Source: an uncultured Collinsella sp. (GTDB taxonomy: Bacteria > Actinomycetota > Coriobacteriia > Coriobacteriales > Coriobacteriaceae). Taken from it: 45,804 nucleotides of DNA. The notes beneath the pieces were generated by a model. That model had not been told where the DNA came from. It saw nothing but the letters and a program-made list of their open reading frames with translations, and made no database searches. The stretch spans positions 1-45,804 of the forward strand of contig CAUHFS010000012.1 of assembly GCA_959605475.1 (NCBI GenBank), written 5' to 3'. A program made the position numbers and the translations under genes. Shown one piece after another: positions 39,874 through 45,804 of this stretch (position 1 is its first letter; each line of letters begins with the position of its first letter).

Positions 39874-39909
39874 AAAGAGCCCCGAGCTCGTATGAACTCG
39901 GGGCTCTTT
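39874..39909. terminator. Bidirectional terminator
   Basis: A 13-bp stem (AAAGAGCCCCGAG 39874-39886 with 39897-39909) has A and T runs at its ends. On the minus strand it would end the flavoprotein transcript before it reaches the AlbA_2 promoter. Confidence 0.8.
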
Positions 39910-40000
39910 GCGCCGCACATCTATGAGAGGAAAAATTCGATGCGTACGGGCGCTACTCCATGAAGCCGCCTTGGGATGGCGGCAACCTCGTCAATGAGGT

Positions 40001-40037
40001 CAGGTTTACATGCACCAAGTTGGTGCAAAGTAACCTG
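40001..40037. repeat. Hairpin after the flavoprotein gene
   Basis: TGCACCA-AGT-TGGTGCA (40011-40027) is nested within CAGGTT (40001-40006) and AACCTG (40032-40037). There is no T-run. It could be another small interspersed palindrome; no second copy is in the window. Confidence 0.55.
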
Positions 40038-40059
40038 CCCTCACGCAACAAGGGGCTGA

Positions 40060-42009
40060 CTAGAGTTCGCAGGCCACCTTGTAGCCGTCGCCGATGGCGT
40101 CGCGGATGTTGCCGCACTTCTGGGCATCGCCCAGCACGTGGGTGGAGACACCGGCAGCGGCAAGGTCGTCGGCAAGCTTGGTATTGGGACGATAGCCCAT
40201 GGCAAGCACCAGCGTATCGGCATCGGCGATGGTGTGGATCTGGCCATCCTTTTCGTACGAGATGGTGTCCTCGGTGATCTCGGTCACCTTGGCCTCGGTC
40301 AGCACGTGAACGCCCTTGGAGAGCATGCGCGTGATGAGCACCGCGCGACCGGCGCCGCCCTCGTTAGCGGCAAGCGTCTTGGTCATCTCGATGACGGTGA
40401 CGTCGCGATTGGCCGGCGACAGGTCGTTGACCAACGGGGCCAGGTAATCGGCCGTCTCGCAGCCGACGGTGCCGCCGCCCACGATGACAATCTTCTTGCC
40501 CGGGAAAGCCTTGCCGCCCAGCAGGTCGTCGGCCGTCATAACCTGCTTAAAGCCCTGCATAAAGGCCGGAGCGATGGGCTCAGCGCCATAAGCCAGGACA
40601 ACCTCGTAACCCGCGTAGTCGCGCTGAATGTCCTCGGCCGAGAGCTCGGTGCCAAAGACGCACGTGACGCCTGCCTCGGCCAAGCGACGGTACTGATACT
40701 TGATCACACGCGTGAGCTCCTGCTTTGCCGGCGGAACGGCCGCAATGCGCATCTCGCCGCCCGGCTCGTCCTGCTTATCCACGAGCACTACGTTGTGGCC
40801 ACGCTTGGCGGCAATGTAGGCTGCCTCCATACCCGCAGGACCAGCACCCACGACCAGAACGTTCTTGGCCTCTGCGGCAGGCTCGTAGCCGGCCTCGTCG
40901 CGCTCCACGTCCGGGTTGACGGTGCAGGAGATACGCTTGCCGAACATAATGCCGTTCAGGCAGCGCAGGCAGCCGATGCAGGGACGGATCTCGTCGGCGT
41001 TGCCGGCAGCCGCTTTGTTGCAGAACTCGGCATCGCACAGATTGGCACGGCCCATCATGCAGATGTCGGCAGCACCGTCCTCGATCAGCTCCTCGGCAAT
41101 CCATGCCTCGTTGATGCGGCCGACCGTGGCGACGGGACTGTTCACGTGTTTCTTGATCTCGCGCGAGCAGGCGGCGTGCGAGGCCTGCTGCGTACCGGCG
41201 GCGGGAATCGCAGAGCCGCGCTTGATGGTGGTGCCGCCCGACACGTGAATCATGTCGACGCCGGCCTTCTCCAGGCGACGCGAGACGTAGATCATGTCGT
41301 TGAGGGTCAGGCCACCATCGGTGTACTCGTCACCCGAGATGCGGACGTCGATGATAAAGTCCTTGCCGCAGCGCTCGCGAATCTCGGCGATGACCTCGAG
41401 CAAAAAGCGCATGCGAGCGTCGAGCGAGCCGCCGTACTCGTCGGTACGCTTGTTGTAGAGCGGAGTCAAAAAGCCGCCGAGCATACCGTGGGCGTGTGCC
41501 GCATGGACCTCGACGCCATCGACGCCGGCCTTCTGCATACGCACGGCAGCGTCGCCAAACTGATGCGTGAGCTCGTGAATCTCATCGACCGTGATGGGGC
41601 GCGGCGCCTCGCGGGCATAGGACGGGCCCACAAAGGACGGAGCGATCAGGCGCGGCGTGCCCGGGATGTTAAAGGCCATGTAGGCGGGGTGGAAGAGCTG
41701 CGGCATGATCTTGCAGCCGTACTCGTGGACGGCGGCGGCGAGCTTTTCCCAGCCGGGGATAAACGTGTCGTCGTAGCAGCACATGTCACCCGGCAGATAG
41801 GTATAGGTGGGCTCGACCGTCACGACCTCGGTGATGATCAGACCCACGCCGCCCTTGGCACGGGCGCGGTAATGATCGACCAAATCGTCGGTCACATAGC
41901 CGTGATCGGCCAGGTTGGTAGACACCGGCGGCATAAAGACGCGGTTCTTGACCTCGGTCGTTCCGACCTTGATCGGGCTAAAGAGCATCGGGTAGGAGGA
42001 GGACTCCAT
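40060..42009 (-). CDS. NADH:flavin oxidoreductase, Old Yellow Enzyme / dienoyl-CoA reductase type
   Basis: This is a 649-aa flavo-iron-sulfur reductase. Residues 1 to about 335 form the FMN-binding TIM barrel (FMPPVSTN, VHAAHAHGMLGGFL, EYGGSLDARMRF). A 4Fe-4S site follows with Cys344, Cys347, Cys351 and Cys362. The rest is an FAD/NAD(P)H disulphide-reductase module (GAGPAG at about 388, VGGGTVG further on). The same plan is found in FadH, BaiCD/BaiH and trimethylamine dehydrogenase. In a gut organism a bile-acid, steroid or enoate substrate is plausible, but none is proven. The start at 42009 has AAAGGAAG upstream. Single gene. Confidence 0.92.
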   Translation of the reverse strand: MESSSYPMLFSPIKVGTTEVKNRVFMPPVSTNLADHGYVTDDLVDHYRARAKGGVGLIITEVVTVEPTYTYLPGDMCCYDDTFIPGWEKLAAAVHEYGCKIMPQLFHPAYMAFNIPGTPRLIAPSFVGPSYAREAPRPITVDEIHELTHQFGDAAVRMQKAGVDGVEVHAAHAHGMLGGFLTPLYNKRTDEYGGSLDARMRFLLEVIAEIRERCGKDFIIDVRISGDEYTDGGLTLNDMIYVSRRLEKAGVDMIHVSGGTTIKRGSAIPAAGTQQASHAACSREIKKHVNSPVATVGRINEAWIAEELIEDGAADICMMGRANLCDAEFCNKAAAGNADEIRPCIGCLRCLNGIMFGKRISCTVNPDVERDEAGYEPAAEAKNVLVVGAGPAGMEAAYIAAKRGHNVVLVDKQDEPGGEMRIAAVPPAKQELTRVIKYQYRRLAEAGVTCVFGTELSAEDIQRDYAGYEVVLAYGAEPIAPAFMQGFKQVMTADDLLGGKAFPGKKIVIVGGGTVGCETADYLAPLVNDLSPANRDVTVIEMTKTLAANEGGAGRAVLITRMLSKGVHVLTEAKVTEITEDTISYEKDGQIHTIADADTLVLAMGYRPNTKLADDLAAAGVSTHVLGDAQKCGNIRDAIGDGYKVACEL

Positions 42010-42038
42010 GCAGGCTTCCTTTCGTTTGAGCCGCTCGG

Positions 42039-42090
42039 CGGCAGTTGCTAACGTACCTATCGTATCAGCAACTGCCGTATCCGAAGTCAA
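42039..42090 (-). promoter_or_regulatory. Promoter and 11-bp operator palindrome of the flavoprotein gene
   Basis: CGGCAGTTGCT (42039-42049) is the exact reverse complement of AGCAACTGCCG (42067-42077). TTGACT on the minus strand (42090-42085) and TGATAC 17 bases later make a possible promoter, with one arm in its spacer and one around the transcript start. This suggests a dedicated repressor. Confidence 0.55.
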
Positions 42091-42111
42091 ACATGCCCAA
42101 ACGCCGATCGG

Positions 42112-42312
42112 CTAATGAATACCGCGACCCAAGTCTTCGGCAATTTTGTCCACACCCTTAAGCGCGGCGCAGTTTTTTTTGTTGGAACAATGTCCCGTGC
42201 AAACGCCACCTTGAGCGCAGTCGGCGCAGGTGCCCTTGCGATAAATGCGCACGCACACGGCGACAAACGCAATGGCGATAACGGCCAGCACAACAATATC
42301 GATAGGTGCCAT
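42112..42312 (-). CDS. FeoB-associated Cys-rich membrane protein
   Basis: This is a 66-aa protein with one membrane helix (IDIVVLAVIAIAFVAVCVRIY) and then a short cytoplasmic tail with four Cys (GTCADCAQGGVCTGHC) and KKNC. The plan is that of the small FeoB-associated protein family, thought to help ferrous iron pass into the cell or to carry it after FeoB. The start at 42312 has GAGGAGG 6 bases upstream. It lies 175 bases after feoB on the same strand but beyond the feoB terminator, so it may have its own promoter or depend on read-through. Confidence 0.88.
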   Translation of the reverse strand: MAPIDIVVLAVIAIAFVAVCVRIYRKGTCADCAQGGVCTGHCSNKKNCAALKGVDKIAEDLGRGIH

Positions 42313-42358
42313 AGCAAGCCTCCTCTAGTTAACCACCACTTACTTTACCCCATTCTCC

Positions 42359-42393
42359 ACCTGCCAAAAAGGGACAGGTTTATTTTGGTCGGT
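42359..42393. repeat. Palindromic repeat, module C (copy 2, inverted)
   Basis: ACCTGCCAAAA (42359-42369) pairs with TTTTGGTCGGT (42383-42393), two mismatches. With its flank to about 42401 it is the reverse complement of the element at 16725-16768. Confidence 0.75.
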
Positions 42394-42430
42394 TTTATCT
42401 GCGGAAACGCCACATCTCCCTCACCAAAAA

Positions 42431-42457
42431 GCCCGAGTGTCGCTGGGACACCCGGGC
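42431..42457 (-). terminator. Rho-independent terminator of feoB
   Basis: GCCCGAGTGTC (42431-42441) pairs with GACACCCGGGC (42447-42457, one mismatch), and five T follow on the minus strand. It lies 31 bases after the feoB stop. Confidence 0.85.
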
Positions 42458-42487
42458 TCGTGGAAAGGGGCTGATCCTTATTCGGAC

Positions 42488-44815
42488 TTAAGCGGAAACT
42501 GCAGCGGAAGCGGTGTTGGTCTCGTCCTCGTCGGTCCAAGCGTGCTTGGGCATGGGACGGAAGATCTGGAAGAGCATCGCAACCAGCAGTACGATGGCTA
42601 CAACCGTCCAAATACCAAACTGGCCAAGGACAAGCAGGTTGTAGAACTGGTTGATGAACAGGCCGATCACCCAGGCAAAGGCGCACTCGTAGCCGATGGC
42701 AATCGCGGTCCACTTGCCGGAGTCCATCTGGTTGCGGATAGTTCCCATGGCGGCAAAGCACGGGGCGCACAGCAGGTTGAAGGCACCAAAGGCAACGCAA
42801 GCGCCCATAGTCGGGAACATGCCGGCAAACGCGGTCCACAGGCTCGGGTCGGTCTCGGCGGCGTCGGCAACCGACAGCAGCGAGCCGGCGGTGGCGACGA
42901 CGTTCTCCTTGGCGACAAGGCCAGAGACAGTCAGCGCAGTTGCCTGCCAGGTGCTAAAGCCGAGCGGGGCGAAGATCCAGGCGACCAGGTTGCCCAGCAT
43001 GGCAAGCACGGAGTAGTCCATGAACTCCTCGGGGATGCCGTCCATCGCGGGCAGGAAGCCAAAGGAACCGTTATAGCTACCAAAGTTGGAGAGGAACCAA
43101 ACCACAACGGTGGACGCGAAGATGACCGTGCCGGCCTTTTTGATAAAGGCCCAGCAGCGCTCCCACACGTGCAGCGCCCAAGAGCGGATCGCCGGGAAGT
43201 GGTAGGCAGGAAGCTCCATAACGAACGGCGTCGGGCGACCGGCAAAGAGCTTGGTCTTCTTGAGCATGAGGCCCGAGGCGATGACGGCAAAGACGCCCAG
43301 GAAGTAGAAGAGCGGGCTAATCCACGCGGCGGTGGTAGAAGAATCGCCGATGATGGAACCCATGAGCAGAGCGATGATCGGCAGCTTGGCGCCACAGGGA
43401 ATAAACGTGGTGGTCATGACCGTCATGCGACGGTCCTTCTCGTTCTCGATGGTCTTGGTGGCCATGACGCCGGGGACGCCGCAGCCCGAGGACACGAGCA
43501 TGGGGATAAAGGACTTACCGGACAGGCCAAACCGGCGGAACACGCGGTCCATGATGAAGGCGACACGGGCCATGTAGCCGCAGTCCTCCAGGAAGGACAG
43601 CATCACAAAGAGCAGGAACATCTGCGGAACGAAGCCGAAGATGGCGCCTAAGCCGCCGACGATACCGTCGCAGACCAGCGAATCAACCAGGCCACCGTCC
43701 TCGGTACCGCCCGCCACGAGGGCGTCGTGCACCACGGTGGTAATACCCGGGACATAGGGGCCGTACTGCGCCGGGTCGACCGAGTCGGCGTTGTCGCCCG
43801 CAGCCTCGACGGCCGCGTCGTAAGCGTCGCGGCCCTGACCGAGCACGTACCAACCGTCGGTACCGAAGAGCTGGTCGTTGGTGAAGTCGGTCACCGTGCC
43901 GCCCAGGGTGGAAACGGCGATGTAGTACACGCAGAACATGATGACCACAAAGATCGGCAGGCCCAGAATACGGTTGGTAACCACGTGGTCGATCTTCTCG
44001 GAAGTGCTCATCTTGGCCGGAGCCTTGGTGAGGCACTCGTCAATGATGTGGGCAATAACACCGTAGCGCTCGCCGGTGATGATGGACTCGGCGTCGTCGT
44101 CGCAGTCCTGTTCGCACTGGGCGACCAGCTGCTCCACGCGAGCGGCCTTCTCCTTGGTGAGGTTGATGAGCTTGCAGGCGTCCGCGTCGCGCTCAAACAG
44201 TTTGACCGCGTAGTAGCGACGCTTGTTGGCGGGAACGCTCGCAGGCAGGTTATTCTCGATGTGGTCCAGAACGTCCTCGATGGAGGAATCGAACTTGTGC
44301 TCCGGCACCTGGCCCTTAGAAGCAGCGGACTTCTTGACCTGCTCGAAAAGCTCCTTGATGCCCTTGTTCTTAAGAGCCGAGATCATCATGACCGGACAAC
44401 CGAGCTTCTTGGAGAGCTTGTCCGTGTCGATCTTATCGCCGTTCTTCTCGACCAGGTCGGCCATGTTGAGGGCAACGACCACGGGCAGGCCGGTCTCGAT
44501 AACCTGAAGCGCCAGGTACAGGTTACGCTCGAGGTTGGTGGCGTCGACCACCTGGACGACAACATCGGGCTCGCCGCTCATGAGGTAATCGCGCGAGCAT
44601 TGCTCCTCGGGGCTGTAGGGGGAAAGCGAGTATATGCCAGGGAGGTCCGTGATGGTAACGTTCTTGTCGCTTAGGAGCTTGGCTTCCTTTTTCTCAACCG
44701 TGACGCCGGGCCAGTTGCCAACGTAGCCGTTGGCGCCGGTGATCAGGTTGAAAAGCGTGGTCTTGCCGCAGTTGGGGTTACCCGCCAGCGCGACATGGAT
44801 CTGAGAATCCGCCAT
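42488..44815 (-). CDS. feoB: Ferrous iron transporter FeoB
   Basis: This is a 775-aa inner-membrane Fe2+ transporter with an N-terminal G domain. G1 is GNPNCGKT (residues 12-19), G3 is DLPGIYSL near 60, and the NMAD G4 motif lies near 119. A helical insertion domain follows. The membrane part shows paired gate motifs (ILGLPIFVVI, SGCGVPG) and the second gate region near PCGAKLP. A Thr/Asp/Glu-rich tail ends the protein. It has its own ribosome site (AAGGATTGA) and lies 123 bases after feoA, with an iron-box-like palindrome in the gap. FeoB is the main anaerobic iron importer, fitting a gut anaerobe. Confidence 0.97.
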   Translation of the reverse strand: MADSQIHVALAGNPNCGKTTLFNLITGANGYVGNWPGVTVEKKEAKLLSDKNVTITDLPGIYSLSPYSPEEQCSRDYLMSGEPDVVVQVVDATNLERNLYLALQVIETGLPVVVALNMADLVEKNGDKIDTDKLSKKLGCPVMMISALKNKGIKELFEQVKKSAASKGQVPEHKFDSSIEDVLDHIENNLPASVPANKRRYYAVKLFERDADACKLINLTKEKAARVEQLVAQCEQDCDDDAESIITGERYGVIAHIIDECLTKAPAKMSTSEKIDHVVTNRILGLPIFVVIMFCVYYIAVSTLGGTVTDFTNDQLFGTDGWYVLGQGRDAYDAAVEAAGDNADSVDPAQYGPYVPGITTVVHDALVAGGTEDGGLVDSLVCDGIVGGLGAIFGFVPQMFLLFVMLSFLEDCGYMARVAFIMDRVFRRFGLSGKSFIPMLVSSGCGVPGVMATKTIENEKDRRMTVMTTTFIPCGAKLPIIALLMGSIIGDSSTTAAWISPLFYFLGVFAVIASGLMLKKTKLFAGRPTPFVMELPAYHFPAIRSWALHVWERCWAFIKKAGTVIFASTVVVWFLSNFGSYNGSFGFLPAMDGIPEEFMDYSVLAMLGNLVAWIFAPLGFSTWQATALTVSGLVAKENVVATAGSLLSVADAAETDPSLWTAFAGMFPTMGACVAFGAFNLLCAPCFAAMGTIRNQMDSGKWTAIAIGYECAFAWVIGLFINQFYNLLVLGQFGIWTVVAIVLLVAMLFQIFRPMPKHAWTDEDETNTASAAVSA

Positions 44816-44888
44816 TCAATCCTTCTTCCTTGTGTGCCTGCGCTGCTTTCTCCGCGCAGGCTGGATAATGTGCTTCAAAGATGCTGCA

Positions 44889-44912
44889 TTAAGTTAGAAA
44901 AACCTAACTTTA
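44889..44912. promoter_or_regulatory. DtxR/IdeR-like operator before feoB
   Basis: AAGTTAG (44891-44897), six bases, then CTAACTT (44904-44910), with TT and TA outside, form a palindrome close to the DtxR/IdeR box (TTAGGTTAG half-sites). It sits in the feoA-feoB gap, 73 bases before feoB. Iron-dependent repression is inferred. Confidence 0.65.
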
Positions 44913-44938
44913 TCTGCAGAAATATGCGCCGCGAGTCC

Positions 44939-45160
44939 TTACTGGACCTCGACGACGGCGGCCTCCTCCTTGCGGATGGAAAGCTCGTAGCCGCGCACGT
45001 TGATCTCGACCGGATCACCGAGCGGTGCAACCTTCACGACCTTGAACGAAGTGCCCTTGATGAGCCCCAGGTCCATAAGGTGGCGGCGAAGCGCACCCTC
45101 ACCGTGAAGCTTGACGATGGTGGAGCTCTCGCCCACCTTAACGTCACCCAACGTCTTCAT
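44939..45160 (-). CDS. feoA: FeoA-domain protein (nearest feoB)
   Basis: This is a 73-aa SH3-like FeoA protein, a small cytoplasmic partner needed for FeoB-driven iron uptake. The typical run is LGDVKVGES, RRHLMDLGLIKGTSFKVV, then PLGDPVEINVRGYELSIRKEEA, matching the family end to end. GGGGGAC precedes the ATG at 45160. It lies 40 bases after a second FeoA-like gene. The operator-like palindrome that follows suggests that feoB may also be transcribed separately. Confidence 0.93.
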   Translation of the reverse strand: MKTLGDVKVGESSTIVKLHGEGALRRHLMDLGLIKGTSFKVVKVAPLGDPVEINVRGYELSIRKEEAAVVEVQ

Positions 45161-45200
45161 TTACTTGTCCCCCTTTCAGTGCGTACAGAAATACCGTCGA

Positions 45201-45443
45201 CTAACCGACGGTCATGATGTGCATGGCAACCTTGATATCGATACCAAAGCGTGCGCCCAGCACAGTGACGATGATATTGGCGCCACTCGAGCTCACCACG
45301 TGGATTTCGCTGCCCTCGACAAAGCCGAGGTCCTTGAGGTGGTGCTTCATATCCTCATTGCCCTTTACACGAGACACGCGCACGGTTTCGCCCGCTTTTA
45401 CCATCGAAAGCGGCATTGCCGGCATCTGCGGTCCGCAAGACAT
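45201..45443 (-). CDS. Second FeoA-domain protein
   Basis: This is an 80-aa FeoA-like protein with a short N-terminal extension (MSCGPQMPAMPLSM). The SH3-like run is VKAGETVRVSRVKG, KHHLKDLGFVEGSEIHVV, then NIIVTVLGARFGIDIKVA. The latter keeps the FeoA strand pattern but differs from the first copy, for example GARFGID in place of GYELSIR. Paired, unlike FeoA genes before feoB are common in Firmicutes and Actinobacteria. AGGAG lies 6 bases upstream of the ATG at 45443. It is the first gene of the feo operon, behind a long palindromic region. Confidence 0.9.
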   Translation of the reverse strand: MSCGPQMPAMPLSMVKAGETVRVSRVKGNEDMKHHLKDLGFVEGSEIHVVSSSGANIIVTVLGARFGIDIKVAMHIMTVG

Positions 45444-45485
45444 GAGTGGCTCCTAACGTCAGTTCGTCCTTAACATCGACGCAGT

Positions 45486-45539
45486 AAAAGTTAACCACGT
45501 CTATGTTCGCTTTAGTAAACTAGCATGTGGTTAACTTTT
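45486..45539. promoter_or_regulatory. Paired GTTAACCAC palindrome at the feo promoter
   Basis: AAAAGTTAACCAC (45486-45498) is the exact reverse complement of 45527-45539. A 28-base spacer between them includes TTTAGTAAACTAG. Each arm contains GTTAAC, so two binding sites facing each other are likely, probably for an iron-responsive regulator of the feo operon. Confidence 0.6.
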
Positions 45540-45591
45540 TGGAAAGGGTCCCCATTCAGATTTCGAAAAAGTTTCCTATACGAAACAAAAA

Positions 45592-45622
45592 GGCGCGGCA
45601 AAGGACCATCCTTTACCGCGCC
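45592..45622 (-). terminator. Rho-independent terminator of the HPr-like gene
   Basis: A 13-bp stem (45592-45604 with 45610-45622, one mismatch) is followed by five T on the minus strand. It lies 10 bases after the stop of the partial gene at the right edge. Confidence 0.85.
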
Positions 45623-45631
45623 CTATCATGC

Positions 45632-45804
45632 TTAGAGCGAGAGATTTCTGATCGATGTGACACAGGAGGCCTCATCCACGCCCGAAACGCGGAACACGAT
45701 GTCCTCGCCACATTCGCCACAGAGTGCCATGAGCCCTATAACGTCGCGGCCATCGACATGACGATTGCCAATCGAAACCGACACGTCGCTACGATGCTTG
45801 GCAA
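45632..45804 (-). CDS. HPr-family phosphocarrier, C-terminal part (cut by window edge)
   Basis: The last 56 residues are visible, for example SVSIGNRHVDGRDVIGLMAL and GEDIVFRVSGVD. They match the C-terminal half of HPr, the small phosphate carrier of the sugar phosphotransferase system. The usual Lys-Ser of the regulatory Ser46 region is replaced by Arg-Asp (GRDVIGLM), so Ser46 phosphorylation by HPr kinase seems unlikely, as in many relatives. The active His15 region lies beyond the window, so function as a true phosphocarrier cannot be confirmed. The ending CGECGEDI has two Cys not typical of HPr. Confidence 0.75.
   Translation of the reverse strand, partial: AKHRSDVSVSIGNRHVDGRDVIGLMALCGECGEDIVFRVSGVDEASCVTSIRNLSL

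Noticed and set aside
40138..42051. 637-aa plus-strand frame opposite the flavoprotein
   Set aside because: It has no domains or ribosome site; the minus-strand gene has complete FMN, FeS and FAD motifs.
45486..45539. Possible CRISPR-like or attachment-site repeat before the feo genes
   Set aside because: Only two inverted arms with no spacer series and no integrase or cas genes; an operator explains it better.

Overview
The window looks like a piece of chromosome from a high-GC gut actinobacterium of the class Coriobacteriia, most probably Collinsella or a close relative. This is an inference. It rests on codon and GC style, the gatCAB order, an LPXTG pilus locus, and short palindromic intergenic repeats of a kind I associate with Collinsella. 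Almost every gene reads on the minus strand. The exceptions are a MATE pump and its MerR regulator (24721-26971). No rRNA, tRNA, CRISPR array, phage or insertion-sequence transposase was found.

Layout. 1-3741: a gatC-gatA-gatB operon for the tRNA-dependent amidotransferase, with a 38-bp perfect inverted repeat just past gatB. 4038-13687: a surface pilus locus with a beta-helix adhesin (LPLSG), a minor pilin (MPSTG), a backbone pilin (LPLTG), a small membrane peptide, a winged-helix protein and a class C sortase. Two 9-base homopolymers sit in this locus, one inside the adhesin reading frame. 14192-20525: a HAD phosphatase, an MFS transporter, moaA with a moaC-mobB fusion, and an unknown protein with a nuclease-like C-terminus. 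20741-24461: a heterodimeric ABC exporter with one degenerate ATP site. 24721-26971: MATE pump plus MerR/GyrI-like regulator, behind a promoter of MerR geometry. 27029-30966: ligA and an HtrA-type protease.

31139-33215: a visibly AT-richer three-gene operon with a secreted papain-like peptidase candidate and two small exported or membrane proteins, probably acquired. 33398-35448: an OmpR-type regulator beside a glutamine-synthetase homologue that has lost several metal and catalytic residues. 35583-36435: a HepT toxin with an MNT antitoxin fused to a RelB/DinJ-like domain. 36478-39677: LacI and GntR regulators and an AlbA_2/Schlafen-like protein with large palindromes at its promoter. 40060-42009: an Old Yellow Enzyme-type flavoprotein. 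42112-45443: a Feo iron uptake operon (two FeoA, FeoB, Cys-rich partner) with a DtxR-like operator. The right edge cuts an HPr-like gene.

Scattered between genes are modular palindromic repeats, named A to D here. They occur in both orientations and in different combinations. Paired base changes on opposite arms show that the stems are conserved.
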